A DNA stretch of 62,000 bases from Apostichopus japonicus (GCF_037975245.1 NC_092582.1:7045001-7107000); one strand, 5' to 3'. Positions 1 to 12,590 are shown, counted from the first letter of the stretch. A program made the numbers and translations. Notes: generated by a model from the sequence alone, not told the origin.

Positions 1-867
1 AATTAGCCCGCCTGTCCTGCATATGTACCCAATCGTCGGGCGAATAAGCACGCTTGTCAGGACTGCAATATGTACTCGATCGTCCCAAATGAATCTAGGC
101 TAGGTTAACCTCATAACAAATACTTGAACATAACAATGCTGAAGAAATTGCAAAACACAGTACTATTATGCATAGATTGTAAGCACCCTTAATTATTTGA
201 AAAAAATGTAGTTACTGCTACAGCCATTACAGCATGAAGCTATCACGATTCTGTTAAACAATTACCATTGTATTTAAATCATGTGGAAACTGGAAAAGAA
301 TTGGTATGCTTTTGCTATTTTATTAAACATATAGTGGGCCATCAGTCTTTACTATAAGATTTTACAGTAATATTACCATTCACTAATCTTATGAAATCAG
401 TTTCTTTTACAAGCAGATAGACATATTAGTGAAATCAGTAGGCTAAAATGTAAATCATATTCCTTGTTCACTGGTTTTCTATGCTGATGAAATGGAATCA
501 GGAGATGTCATGAACAATTTATCCTTAAAAAGAGAAATTTCTGAAAACAACTAACAACAAACCTTGCTTGGTAACCATGTACCTGCCAAAATCAACATGA
601 TAACCCATAAATGTTAGGTTGAATTTGAATCCACCTTCACATAACACATCTCACCCACCATGGATGACATATTGCTGCCTATCATGAATTGATATATCTC
701 CTTCGTACAATGCCAGTCATGTTCTTCTTTCTCCATTCTCTCCTAAATATTATTCTAGTCTAGTCCACATCGAACTCTACCTCTCAACATATCTTTTTTT
801 AAGAATGTTTTGATTCATACCATATTGCTTGTCCTTCATCACATTTATTTTTATCTTCACCAAACAG
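1..867. other. Non-coding stretch with a short imperfect tandem repeat
   Basis: No coding potential is seen before the splice acceptor at 867. Positions 9-95 hold two imperfect copies of a roughly 50-bp unit, each ending in a TATGTAC...ATCGTC core. The rest is AT-rich unique-looking sequence. If the exon at 868 belongs to a mobile element running to 3748, its upstream exons should lie here or to the left of the window, but none is recognisable. Confidence 0.5.
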
Positions 868-1014
868 GAGGGCACAGATATTGAGAGCGCAGCACAGGGC
901 AGACAAGGACAATATTGGCAGCCTTTCATCCTATCTCTCGGACCAGAATTGAACCCCAAACAATTCTTCATTGTGGCAGATAAACTGGCCATTCCAACAG
1001 GGACAGAGGCGTAG
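868..1014 (+). pseudogene. Truncated last exon of an uncharacterised protein family, paralogous to the exon at 43701-44033
   Basis: A pyrimidine-rich tract ending in AAACAG (862-867) is followed by an open exon read in phase 0 from GAG, ending in TAG at 1012-1014. The 48 residues align with the start of the minus-strand exon at 43701-44033. Shared positions are GT(D/N)(I/V)E near the start, QP(F/H)(I/L)L and a glycine, then QFF(I/V)V.D and A(I/L)P. Both exons begin in phase 0 exactly one residue before the GT pair, so intron position and phase are conserved, which supports homology beyond chance similarity. The other copy continues about 60 residues past this point, so this one is truncated by the stop. 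I recall this domain as the C-terminus of a large uncharacterised family abundant in fish and some invertebrates; that is memory, not a search. Function unknown. Confidence 0.55.
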
Positions 1015-3454
1015 AACATACATTTAACATAGACTATACACCCCCTCTACAACACTAGTTTTGTGAGTTCCATGCTTCCATGGTGTATGGAATTTTGCAA
1101 CCAACAGAAGTGAAGTCTCTAGTCCGTATCCTTGCCACATCAATAAGGGCAGTCAGCATGGAGTAATTTCAAGGAGTGAATGTTACATTTTATTGCTCTG
1201 TAGGCCGGAACCCCGTCTGTCAGCATGGAGTAACTTTAAAAGGGTGTGAAGACTCGCGCAAAAAGAACGTCTAATGCCGGTAATCTGACCTAGTTTCAAA
1301 TGAGGTGTGACAGAAGTGTTAGACACTGCCATCGATCCCAGAAAATACAAACACAGCTTGCTACCGTCGGTAATTAGACACTAGTGTACAGTCAGTACAT
1401 ACAGCTGCGGTCAATACCCACATCACAGTGTATAAACGATACAGCGATGAACATCTCAGGTCCAGCTAAAGATATCAAGGTATCACGTTTCATTACTGTC
1501 TGTCTTTGTTAGCGACACGAACAAACATCACTTGCAAGCAACAGAAAGTTAACTTTTTCAGATGGCTGCATGCTGTTTGGGACAAGTCTTCAATACCTTT
1601 AAGGAGTAACTAACACATACCCTAAAATGTTAAATTGATTACCCAGAGTTTACCAACAGTTTTATATGAACAGGGCTCCAGAAATAAATATTTCATTGAT
1701 TTTTGGTTGTCAAAATGTTTTTTAATGATACTGATCTAATTATGAATGTAATTAAACAAACACCTAGTTGCCAAAAAAACTTTGTTGTATGATTTTTCGA
1801 GCATGTTATTTTAATGTTTACTTTAATGTTCCCACATTTCACTGCACTCACTATGTTGAAGGTTTATTTAATTAAGCAATTAATTAAGCTAATATTATTT
1901 ATGATGCACAATATTCCATAACTTGTGCCATGAAAAGCAAGTAACCTGATTATTATAAGTTCAGTAACTGTAGAAAATTCCATTTGAGAATATCCTTTCC
2001 TCATTATTTTTTAGTCGACTTTGGGTCACATTTTTTTTTCAGCTTGAGCCCGACATTAAATGATTCACATCAGATAATTTACAAAACTTCAAAGTTTGAT
2101 TGAAATCCCAATCAAAATCACTATACATGATTACTATCAGAAAGTTAAGAAATAATTGAGGGTGGTATAATAGTCACATGTGCTGTTTTTGCATACAAAT
2201 TTGCTTTATATGAATGCCATATCATGAAATTGTGAATGCAGTATATAATAATTCATGTTTATCTAATAGCCATTATGAAGTTAGTGCCATTCTGTTAACT
2301 GCTTGTAATATGTTGTTTTGTGTGTGCTGGATAATGACTTTCAGCAATCGCCAATCTATATCATTGAAACACAAAGTATTTAAATGTTGACGGCACTGAT
2401 ATATAGTTTAACCATTCCTAATATTTTATAAATAACCTTCTGAAAATTTGTCATATGTTTTCCCCATTTTGAAATCATTCTAAGAAATTGTTGCTACTAT
2501 ACATTAATGATTTACAACTGGAAAAAAGGCAATGTACCAGATCCATTGTACTATCGTAGTGTTTCCATCCTATCCCTTTTGTAAAGGCAGGATCGTATAG
2601 TTACTATATCCTTTACAGCGGAAAAGTTAAAGTTCAGTGAGATCGGGAGATGGGATCAGCTGGGTATATAACGACTCAATTTACAGCTGTGTTGTCAATG
2701 AATTCCAGGGTATTACCACCTGGTGGTAATATACAAAGAATTTAAAGTGCTTTCTGTTGCAGTGGTGTTGCCAGACATATGAATTTTGGTTGGTGATATG
2801 TCTATTTGTGAATTCCCTCTTGGGGGAGGGGTTCCCCAGGCCACCCATTGGCGACACCACTGATCTGTTCTCAGCTCACCTAATCCTTTTTCAAAAAAAT
2901 TAAAGAACATTTTAGATGGCCCAATTCAAGCAGAAATTTGACAGATTAATATTGAACTGAAAATATGTCACTGTTATGTAAAGCATCTTTTTAATTTGAA
3001 CGTTTGTTGGAAAGGTAACATGTTGTGTTGAACATCCCTCAGAATATTGTAGTTTTGATTTCTGTTTTTTTTTTTAATATGATAACGAAAATTCTATAAG
3101 AATATATTAGTGAGTTAGTGGAAATAAAATTACTGTTCGGTGGATATTGACAATTATATTTCTTGATGGAATACCATTTTTAATGTACTTTGTGTGTGAC
3201 TGTCACAATGATTTTCTGGTCTTTATAGCCTAACATGATTGGATGTGAAGGCGAAGTCACTCAATGAAGTAGCACCTTTCAGTAAATTCCCCTGCATTAA
3301 CAGATCATTGAATGTTGTCTTTGATGATGGCCTTAAATGCATCTATATTGAAGAATTCCAGCACCAAGCTAACACGGAGGATCAATAGAAAAGCTTGTTC
3401 AATCCAGGATTTGCAGTTTATAAGATTGACAGTATAGCTGTGATGTGTAATAAT
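1015..3454. other. Non-coding stretch between the truncated exon and the CAGTCTA cluster
   Basis: AT-rich sequence with no exon-like reading frame. It holds one miniature element (2760-2862) and, at 2710-2730, a near-perfect palindrome centred on CACCTGGTGG. By analogy with the element at 42215-47879, whose last exon lies about 1.5 kb from its terminus, this could be the 3' flank inside a second related transposon. Confidence 0.4.
2760..2862. mobile_element. Short hAT-like miniature element (103 bp)
   Basis: The ends are inverted: CAGTGGTGTTGCCA at the left and TGGCGACACCACTG at the right. The flanks TTCTGTTG (2752-2759) and ATCTGTTC (2863-2870) match at six of eight positions, as expected of an aged 8-bp hAT target duplication. 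There is no coding capacity. Confidence 0.5.
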
Positions 3455-3748
3455 TCAGTCTAAAGGACCGACTGTTCAGTCTGATTTCAGTCTAATAGAC
3501 TGAGCATATTCAATCTAATTAAGACTGGTGCTGCAATAAATCAGTCTAAACTGCTGACTGTTCAGTCTAAAGTGGTTTGATTTTCAGTCTATTAGACTGC
3601 AGAGTACTCAGTCTAATTAAGACTGACCTTCAGTCTTTACATTTCAGACTGAAATTCAGTCTAAGTAGTCTGATCCCTTATCCCATCCATCATTAGACTG
3701 AAATTTCAGTCGATTAGACTGAAATTTCAGTCTCTCATTTTAAGAGAG
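3455..3748. repeat. Cluster of CAGTCTA / TAGACTG sub-repeats ending in a putative transposon terminus
   Basis: About twenty copies of CAGTCTA and its complement occur in both orientations, several joined head-to-head as CAGTCTAATTAAGACTG-type palindromes. The cluster ends in TTTTAAGAGAG followed by TA and a TA microsatellite. The right end of the transposon at 42215-47879 is TTTTTAGAGTG followed by TA, with its own cluster of short sub-repeats just inside. The resemblance suggests the terminus of a related CACTA-like element extending left. The opposite end is not visible in the window, so the element call is inference. Confidence 0.45.
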
Positions 3749-3763
3749 TATATATATATATAC

Positions 3764-4100
3764 ATGCTATATACGACCGTGCACTTTCTATATCATCATC
3801 GTGTACATTATATTATTATCGCGTGTTTTATACATAATCATCTTCTTTTACATCACCACCGTGACCTTTTACATGATGATCTTGTCCATTTTCATTATCA
3901 ACGTATATTTAGATGTTATGATTGTGTACGGTTAAGTTATTATCGTGTATTTTATATTATCATGTTTTGTCTTGATAATGTCATCATGTTCTGTTACATT
4001 ATCATCGTGTATCTTCACTTTATCATCGTGTATATTTACATTATCATAGTGTACATTATATAATTATCGTCTACTTGCACGTTATTATCATAATCATTTG
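3764..4100. repeat. Degenerate ATCATCGTGTA minisatellite
   Basis: Imperfect head-to-tail copies of a roughly 20-bp unit with the core ATCATCGTGTA run through this segment and recur at 38200-38530 in copy 2. The open frames through it follow from the repeat and show no protein-like composition. Confidence 0.6.
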
Positions 4101-4402
4101 TAACCATCTGGCTGTCCATACACACTGTCTTATTAAGCCGCCTAGCGTTGTCAGAAAAAGGAAAGGTTCGGCGAAACTTTTTGCAATTCTTGTCTATACA
4201 AACTGCAGACTGAAAACTCCCATTGTTTAAATTTCTGTTATGTGAAAGACTATTTTAATTTAATGAGATAAGTGCACGCTGCAAGTTTAGAACATTCGAA
4301 CGGTGACCGTCTTCACAGCGACGTGTCATCCAGCAATGGAGTTAAAAAGTGTGAGCCATAAATATATAATTATCCCTTTTTGTTGTTCTTTTCTTTACGC
4401 AG

Positions 4403-4530
4403 TCTATGATGCACCATGGCTCTCTCTTCATCATCGTTATGAAGCGTGGATTCCATTGGCTAATACATGTGGGAATGACGTCACGGATGGGGCTATCGAG
4501 ACACGCTACCGTTGGAAATCTCATTCTGCC
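4403..4530 (+). CDS. Internal coding exon, unrecognised gene, copy 1 (frameshifted relative to copy 2)
   Basis: A strong acceptor (TTCTTTTCTTTACGCAG) precedes the exon and GTAAGT follows it. Phase 1 at the start gives a frame beginning YDAPWLSLHHRYEAW and passing through ANTCGNDVTDGAIETRY. The exon is 128 nt, against 139 nt in copy 2 (38832-38970), and nearly identical up to ETRY. Copy 1 then lacks 11 nt, which changes the last residues of the exon and shifts the frame entering the next exon. The exon core is noticeably better conserved than its flanks, suggesting past constraint. It contains the CRE palindrome TGACGTCA. I do not recognise the protein. No upstream exon was found. Presumed partner: 5679-5759. 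Confidence 0.55.
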
Positions 4531-5118
4531 GTAAGTGAACAGTTACATTTAATCGGTGCGAGAGATCCTTGGAGAAGAGTCTTGGAACAATCGGGTAAAT
4601 ACAAAAGTTATCTGCGTTCACTAGAAGACAACTTTTACCCGTCTAATGAGTTTTGAAACGGAATACCTACAACCAGTGTGTGGACGTTTTTAATATTTTG
4701 TGTGGGAGGTAGTTTATTAGGTCTTTGAGAAAAACATTTTAGCACCCTAAAGTTTCTTTACGGACCATCCACAATAAGGTTTTAATTAATTTAATAAGAC
4801 AACAAACGGTGTGGAGGCGAAATGCATTATCGTAGACGTATACATCACAGTGTAAAATTTTATTCCGTGAAATTTGAGTAACTTTCATTAGTCATCTTCA
4901 TGATGTATACAATATAAAGATTTTCGTGTCGTATTAAGCTTTGTACTAAGCCAGTGTGGAAACGTAACTAGTACATTTACCATAACAGGATTCTGAAATA
5001 TTAGGCTGCCTTTTTTCTTTATTGAATTAAGTTCCATTTAACCTCTGTACGCATCTCAATCTCCCCTTCAATATATATTTAGCTCTAGCCTAAGCTTGGA
5101 TACAATAAATCATGAATA

Positions 5119-5252
5119 TGTAGCCTAACTATAAACTGACTTATGTTATCGTTAGTTTTGAATATAGCCTAACTATAAACTGACTTATGTTATCATTAGT
5201 TTTGAATATAGCCTAACTATAAACTGACTTATGTTCGTTAGTTTTGATTATT
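5119..5252 (+). repeat. 44-bp tandem repeat, three copies
   Basis: The unit begins TAGCCTAACTATAAACTGAC and is repeated three times in the intron between the exons at 4403 and 5679. Copy 2 has only two units (about 39940-40030), so the array changed length after the duplication. Confidence 0.8.
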
Positions 5253-5678
5253 TTTACGATCACATCGATGGTAAAATATAATGTATGCAATTTCAAATTC
5301 AATCTTACTTTCCAATGTAACTACTATAATGTAATTTCCTATTACGTTATAACGGATCCTGTTTAATTCATGCCGGTTAATCAAACTGTGTTATACATAG
5401 TTTATGAGAAGAAAAAATTACCCGCTAGTAATTAATCTATTGCAGTTATTTCATAAGTCTAGTTAACCTAGTTACGAGGGTAAAATGTTTAGCGAAATAT
5501 TAAACAAATTTTTTAAGTAAGGCACTAAATCAAGGAGACAATACATCTATTTACCCTGTTATTAGTGAATGTTGCAATGCATTTACTATAACCTATTATG
5601 AGGTAATGTTGCAATGCATTTTTTTCTCGTATGATATAAATAACTATGTTATCATCCTGATACTTTTACTTTTTCCAG

Positions 5679-5759
5679 GGCACTGAACGGCGATCCAACT
5701 GTGTAGTCCACACAAATCACGTGACGAAACCTCGACGTAATCGTTACGGTGATCGGTAG
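5679..5759 (+). CDS. Terminal coding exon, unrecognised gene, copy 1
   Basis: A TTTTACTTTTTCCAG acceptor ends at 5678. Spliced in phase 0 from 4530, the frame reads 26 codons and stops at TAG 5757-5759. In copy 2 the same exon is entered in phase 2 and stops after the residues ALNGDPTV. The copies therefore share splice sites but differ completely in their C-terminal peptide. Either copy could hold the ancestral frame; neither is interrupted before its stop. Confidence 0.45.
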   Translation, partial: GTERRSNCVVHTNHVTKPRRNRYGDR

Positions 5760-8700
5760 GAATTAGTGACAATGCATAAAATATTGTACTTCGAATTTTA
5801 CTATGACATGTTTATAGGCATCATGGATATTGTAGCTAATGTAATAGATCTATATAGCCTTTTATAAGAACATTTTACAGATGCATGATTTAAAGGTGAA
5901 GGGTTAATTTGCCATCCCCTTCGTTAATCGGTTTAATTGTAAATGAGGTGTTTGTCTCACTATAGGCAATATGCTGTATATTTCATCCATTGAGATTCAT
6001 ACAGTGCATGTAGAGAGATATCGTCAGAGGTTTTTTTTTCCGGTAGTAAACACGAATACATAGTTTGTGATATATATTTACTCATCCTTACATTCTATCA
6101 CGTCACGCACAGAAGCTCGTTTTTTGTTTGTAACACAGTTGAAATAAATTGATGCCTCTTACGCATGAAAGAGTAAAACATTGAATGTAGTTTGTTTTAA
6201 TCCAACTATATTTTTCTCAATTAAATAGCTTGTGAATTATATTTTTACAAGTTCTAAGTTGATTATTTCATAGCAATGTACAACAAAATCTTGATATGGT
6301 TCACATGTTGTTATACCATATTACAATGGAAAGATGTCAATGAATTGGTAATGTTGCATATTCATGTTATGTAGAAATGATGCACATCACCTAGTTTTAC
6401 CAGCCAGTTGGGACAATTTGAATATGCTAATACCATTCGGCACTCTCCTTCCATATCATGCTTCAAAGCACTCATACTAACAGTACAAATATTTACTATC
6501 CTTTTTTTCTGATAGAAACAGGATATTCATACTATTCATACTGTCAATGTGAGTGCATAGAAGCAGGACATAAAAGTACAGTGTGGAAAACATAGTTTCC
6601 CAATTGGGTGATATTTACACTTAATAACGATGCATATCCATGTCCAATAGATCACAAGTTGATATCTTGGTTTCAATTGGTTGATAATGCGTATGTATGT
6701 AACTTGAAGGGTTCAAGGAATATATGAAATTTGGCTGTTATCACCAATAAAGACATGTTATGCTGTACGTATATGATTTACATTACAAGCAGTATATATA
6801 TTCAACATTAAAACCAGCTACACGTTTGTTTTCTTTTTTCTCCATTTGAACTTCGTTAATGAAACTCTTTTGATGTTTCCATTGCAGTCAAATTGTTTAT
6901 TATTTAACCAAAATATTGCGGTAAATGTCGTATCTTATGATTTATATCCCCTCTTGTTTGATAAAACAGCGAGATAATTCAACTTGTTTGAAAACAAGTT
7001 AAAACAAAAGTGAAGAAAGCGAAGTTTATGTACTTGTTAAAATATTCATGGCGTGAAGAAAACAAATTGTAATTTTAAAAATTATATAAAAAGCTTTTAG
7101 ATGAGTTTCCAAGAATTTTAGTTAGAGTCAATTACATTTTTACAAGACCATAAAAAAACTTAATCGTTTCATGTTTGACAGATGATCAAACCCACATATT
7201 TTTGAGGTGACAGTTCATTAATTTTATTTCGTGGTTAACCCTCATCCCCCCCCCCTACCCCCGCAGGTAGCGCAATATTATCGAGGTAACTTTTCTTCAC
7301 ATTCTCGTACAGTAGTTTACCCCCTTCCCCGTCCCCATCATCGGCCCCATCCCCCAGGCTCGAGTACATTTATATTTTGTTTTGCTCTCTTTGATTTTTA
7401 ACCGTCGACCAGCGCGTCCCCAACAATTTCTAGAGGTGTACTCTTCCCTCTGCCCCAAACCCCGCTGGCTACGCCACTGCTGGGAGATACGCGCGAAATT
7501 CCACTTAGTTCATGGATTCTAAGTTTGGTTGGTAGGCCATATATGGTAGTGATAGTTTCAAAATACGAATTGATGTAGATTTTTTCAAGAAAATGTATAT
7601 TTCTAGGTCAAGATTTTGCATATATATCTGAATCCTGTGGTGAGAACTCTAAACACTATAGCTACATTTACGTCCTACGACAAGTTCGAAATATTTGGGC
7701 ATTACAGTTATTCTGTCACGTGACCATATCATTGATAGTCCATCCAAATAATTATCAAAAGAGAGGTTAGTTTTCTTTTACTAATCGCAATATTGTAGGT
7801 TTTAACACTAAGGAATAAGAGCTTAAAAATAGTTTCGATCTGTTGAGATTGAGCAGCTAGTGAATAAACATGAAGTTTCGTCACGTGAGTTTATAATACG
7901 AAATTTGAAAAATTGCAAGCTCTTGGGAGTTGTGAAGATCTTGATACATCTTCAGTTCTTTAGTAGCAATATCACACAAGTCGATGACGCCATAAATTCA
8001 CTCTCTTTCTCTGCATTCTGTCAGCGACTTTGAGTCAGTTGTATGCGGATGACATGTTCTGTCGAATAAAACAAAATGGAACGGTATTCTTAATTCCTGC
8101 TATGCAGTTTACGTGTTATGATGTAACTTACTTGCTTGATTAACGTCTATACAAAAGGTAATCATGTTAAATATATACGCGGATATCTTTTCATCAACTT
8201 AACCTGCTTCCAAGGTGAGTGCTGAATCCCCCTCCCCCACCCCCCGGTTAAATGGTGAAATTGTTTTCAAGTGAGATTGTTTTATCTTTATAGCCACATC
8301 CATGTTCGATAGGAAAGAGAGGAAAAAAGATAGGGAAGAGGGCAGGGGAGAATTTTATGAATATTGGATTAGTGTAAAGTGACCAAGAAAGGGAACGATT
8401 ACTACTGTAAATTAATATCAAATGACAGTCTTCATAGTGAGTGAACCAAGATATAGTAAAACCTTAAATTTGAAACATTTGTTGTCCTAACATAAACCCT
8501 GTATACTGTTTATTACCAGCAAATATTATATGGATGCTCTCAAAAGGACAGTCAGTGAGGTGTGTAATTCAGAAAATATACCGGCGAAAACTTGGGTTAA
8601 GCAAATATCTTTTAAGTATAATTCATGGTAAGCTTCGTTTTGGTAAAATAGGTTTGGGGTACCATGTGCCTTAAAGCAGCACTTGATTAGACATTTTACT

Positions 8701-10164
8701 TTTAATTGTGTAATAAGTCAGTTTTTCAGCACTTCTTGTGTCATCATTTTGCAAGGGGTTGCAGAATGATAAGTTAATGCTGTTTAACGGTAATATTTTT
8801 GTTTATATATATTTTTAGACACGATTTTCAATTCCCTAATATTTCAAAGCATTCATTACAGATTCTACTCACCAACTTTGCACAAACATGCCCTTCGAAA
8901 TGTTAAAAAAGTAAACCTGGGAAAATATTTTCCCCTCACTCATTTTTTTATGAAATATAAATCCCTTTACAAGATACAGCATGTACACTGACAGCCGCCC
9001 TGTGTATTTGGCGGGATAACTAGCGAGGCTTTCCTTAAAAGTTATACAAACATAACTACCACCCACCCACCTTCTCTTCCCCTTCACGTCTTTCTACTGC
9101 ACATAGTTCATTTCTTTCGGTTAATTTTGCGGACAATACGTTGCGCTTGATACATTGCTGGTTTGAGTTAGTCCGTCAATTTCCATGTAGAGATGTTACT
9201 CAAAAAATAATACAATTCTTCAAACTCAGCCGTTCCATCTTCGGAACCAAACAAACGTTAATATATAACATGGAGGCACTGATTCCATTCGACTTACAAA
9301 AATCAAGTACTTTAAACACATTCAAATGGAAATATTCAAAATATTGATTTGTCTTCCTGATCTACCCTGGTCTAATCGATCGTATTCAAGTTAATTAATT
9401 ACATTGTTAGGGGATGTAGGTCAAAACCACTAAGAAAACGGTAGCGATTTCGGTGTCTACCGATAGTTGCCCCTCGTACCCGCAAACCCTCCCCACCCCC
9501 CCCCCCCCCCTCTTCCTTCACTCCTGCTGAGAAAACATGAATCGGTAACTAGTATCGACATTTTCATTGCAAAGGCTTTTAATACTTATTATAGAACTTT
9601 GAGTCGGTGAAGTCAAATCCACGTGTATGTAGATTACAGAGCGGAAACATTGTTTTAGATTACATTATACGTAATATGGGAATATAGATTAGTAATAAGC
9701 GAACAAACTTTAAACAAATCAGTTAATTAAGAATAAGGTTGTAATTTGGTAGCCTGCCTTCGGAATTTACAAGCGATGTTCAAGGTTGTATTTGATCCGA
9801 ATTAAGCAAACCCTAAGATGTTGTCACAAAATATACGTTAATATAGAAATCATTTCTTCTAAAACTAATTGAGGACCAAACACGTTTCCATATTATTATT
9901 TTCAACATTTCTTAGAGTATAGCATGATAAATCAAGCTATTGAAATATAGTGCAACTTTGTTACCCAAACGAACATGTAAAAAACATGTAGCAAAATGAA
10001 GCAGTGGTTATTTTATAACATGTAGTGGGATTCTGTTAACAAATAGTAAAAAGAATGCGGAAGAACCAAAGGAAAACGGCTGTTTCAAACTTACCGTAGC
10101 CTATCATTAATCGATCAGTTTGTTACTATAGTCTATATATAGGAACTTACACTGTATTACTTAC
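5760..10164. other. Non-coding part of duplication copy 1
   Basis: This stretch aligns with copy 2, with several indels, and shows no exon with convincing splice sites. Around 7440-7480 is the end of an old hAT-like element (GCTGGCTACGCCACTG), shared with copy 2 near 49440 and so older than the duplication. Poly-C runs occur at about 7245, 8225 and 9497. Copy 2 has about 870 bp of exon-bearing sequence (50275-51150) that is missing here at about 8310. Confidence 0.5.
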
Positions 10165-10191
10165 CACAAAATTGCCGTCCATGTCACATTC
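10165..10191 (-). CDS. 27-nt micro-exon, unrecognised gene, copy 1
   Basis: On the minus strand TTTGCTTCAG precedes a 27-nt exon encoding ECDMDGNFV, followed by GTAAGT. The same exon occurs twice in copy 2 (52209-52235 and 53169-53195) with identical length and intact splice sites. All fit [EK]-[CS]-D-x-[DE]-G-N-[FV]-x. The exon is phase 0 to phase 0, so copies can be added without breaking the frame. It lies downstream of the exon at 13934-13995, which also ends in phase 0. The motif is acidic with one cysteine and loosely resembles a calcium-binding loop, but nine residues cannot establish that. Confidence 0.5.
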
Positions 10192-10589
10192 CTGAAGCAA
10201 AAAACAAACATTTTAATGTAGGCATGATTTTCTTGGGAAAGTGTACATTATTGTACAAAGTCTTTCAGTTAACGAGTTCTAATATGTTACTTTGCTACGG
10301 CTAAATATGAACTCAGTTGCAGTCATTATTATCTCATTTTCTGACCGAGAAAGAAATCCTTTTAGTGATGGTGATCTAGAACAAAGGATAGTTTATTTCA
10401 ATGGTTTTGTAGTGATACATTATGGTGTGAGTTTACTGGCAAATTTACAGTAAATTATATTGCATTTCCGGGTAAATACGCCACACGAGACATAAGTGAT
10501 AGGTTTCATTAAATATTGAAGTCAAGGTATGTAGTTGTATAAAATTGATCATGGAATATACTTCCACCATATCAGTACATCTCTGTAGG

Positions 10590-10646
10590 ACGATGGCACA
10601 GATTTCACAAATACCGTATAAGATCGCAGTTAATCAGTTTGCTGAC
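10590..10646 (+). other. Possible relic exon resembling a cathepsin propeptide (I29) segment
   Basis: An open stretch ending YKIAVNQFAD is followed directly by GGTAAGTG, a good donor. The Y.(I/L)(A/G)(V/I)NQFAD pattern is typical of the inhibitor I29 propeptide of cathepsin L-like proteases. Upstream AG sites are weak, no catalytic-domain exon is nearby, and the segment lies in the 2.7 kb present only in copy 1. It could be coincidence. Confidence 0.2.
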
Positions 10647-11170
10647 GGTAAGTGTAAAAAGAGTCTACTTGCAAGTGATTCACAGACATACGACTGCCAC
10701 TCAACCTTATCTATAAAGCCGTTAGAATTTCATACGGAAGGATAGAAGGGACACTACAACGACTACTTTCACACATTACAAAACGGTGTGAATCTGAAAA
10801 TGGCCGTTTTGGTTCACTTACAGACATAATTACTTGAAAGCATCCAAGCTATTGTAGAGAGTAAACCGACCCCCACATGCGCATGGTATTAGCGGTCGAA
10901 TAGGTACATCCATATTCAGTCCATATCAGTATATATATATGTCAGGGTCTAGAAGTAACTGTAGTTTCAGGACAAATTTATTAAAATCAGAAGTACCTTA
11001 TTAACAGACATAGCAATCTAGATGTCGGTACGCTGAAAATAGGGTACGGGGAGACATTGCAGTTAATGTAGGCCTTTTGACATATTGGAATCACAGAAAG
11101 CTCAGGCATTCGTAATATGGGACATGTGTCATATTTTGCCTTCAATTGACATCATATGACTGTCCAAAAC

Positions 11171-11349
11171 CAGGGGCGTAGCCAGGATTTTCAAAGTTGT
11201 AGGCACGACTATCTGAGAGGAGCGCCACCATCAGTTGGTGCGGAGCGTACAAGAAAATTTTTGGTTTTACAAACCCTCCAGATGGCCGGAAACACCCCTT
11301 CCCGAGTGTTCATTCTGGTTCCCTGGCCTCATGCTAACTTGAGACACCT
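11171..11349 (+). mobile_element. Partial hAT-like miniature element (one end)
   Basis: It starts with the terminal motif CAGGGGCGTAGCCAGGATTT and runs to GAGACACCTC. The same segment, inverted, is nested in the element at 59459-60095 (59535-59718). The second end is absent here. Confidence 0.6.
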
Positions 11350-11647
11350 CTTTCAATATCACTTTTAAACCCCAAACAAACAATGCAATACTACATAATG
11401 TTTTTAAAATTAGCAAGGTACATGTACAGAATAGTCTTACTTTTCAACTTCTGATACTTGTAGATACAAAGATAAGCCAGAATTGTCTTTAATACCACTA
11501 TAGCCAGTAATTGTCTTTGATACAACTGTAGCTAGTAAATGTTTAAGTTAGCCTAATAAGAGAAGGCGAAAGCTATCCGAAGATTGCCATCTGATACAAA
11601 TTTCTTCAGCACAGCATCAACGTCAATTGCAAAGTCCCTCTAGATGT

Positions 11648-12590
11648 CAGTGGCGTAGCCAGGATTTTTTCAGTGGGGGCGATGGGGGGGGGGCTTGACC
11701 ATTTCCAGGGAGGGTGTCTTGTTACTATCTAAGCGGAGCGCCACCATGCATGGGTTGGCGCACAACGTACCTAAGTTTTTTGGTTAAAGGCCTCCTAGAT
11801 CTTCGAAAATGACACTTCTCAAGCCTTGGAAGCAGGGGCGTCAATCCGATTTGAAACGTGGGGGGGGGGGGGGGACGTAATTGATTCGAGTATTCCGGCC
11901 GCAAGTACTATCTAAGCGGAGCGCAACCATTGGTTGGCGCGCAGCGTAGCAAAAATATTTCAGATTTCAATATCTGCTAGATCGCTGGAGATGGCACTTT
12001 GCAGGCTGGATAGCAGCCATCTAGTTGCGTGATTTCGGGAGAAAATTACAAATTCGTCACTCAGGAAATCTGCAATAAAGTTCATGCGGCCTTAATTTTG
12101 GTGGATTAGTTCTGTTATTCCAATTAACATTATCATTAGAACACAGTGCAAGTTGACAAATGATGCGGCGAACTGGAAACCCCAGCCCCTTTATGCCCTA
12201 TGTTTCAGGATAGAATACCCTCATTTGTTCAAACCCATGACAACTAACAATCTGTGAATAAATTTACTTCGAAATGGGCACAATATATTGCACCAAGTCG
12301 GTCAAGGAATGACCCCAGGGCCTCAGATATAGGCCTATAGGAACGATGCCACAAAATGTCCCGGACATTCTATAGGCGAAAGAAGCTATTCGCCGCGACT
12401 GCATGTGCGACTGCGGTCGAAGGGTCGTTCATGAGTGGTCATCATGGAGATTCGAGACCATTCAGACCAATGATATATTTTTCGCACATGTATTTTTTCT
12501 TCGACACCCAAAATCCCAATGGGAGGACCCCTGGGGGCGACACGCTTTCATGGGGGCTGTCGCTCCCACGCCCCCCTGGCTACGCCACTG
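11648..12590. mobile_element. Cluster of degraded hAT-like miniature elements
   Basis: A terminal motif CAGTGGCGTAGCCAGG lies at 11649 and its complement at 12575-12590. Between them is another start (CAGGGGCGTCAATCC, about 11834) and internal motifs (GCGGAGCGCAACCATTGG, around 11915) seen in the elements at 23531 and 26802. The flanks 11641-11648 and 12591-12598 do not match, so this is several overlapping insertions or one rearranged element. A G-run spans about 11860-11875. Confidence 0.45.

Noticed and set aside
4342-4524. Antisense frames opposite the exon at 4403-4530 (and 38771-39076)
   Set aside because: The plus strand has better splice sites and phases; the minus frames have none.
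8869-9087. Minus-strand frame starting MKGKRRWVGG
   Set aside because: No splice sites, no counterpart kept open in copy 2, and unremarkable composition.
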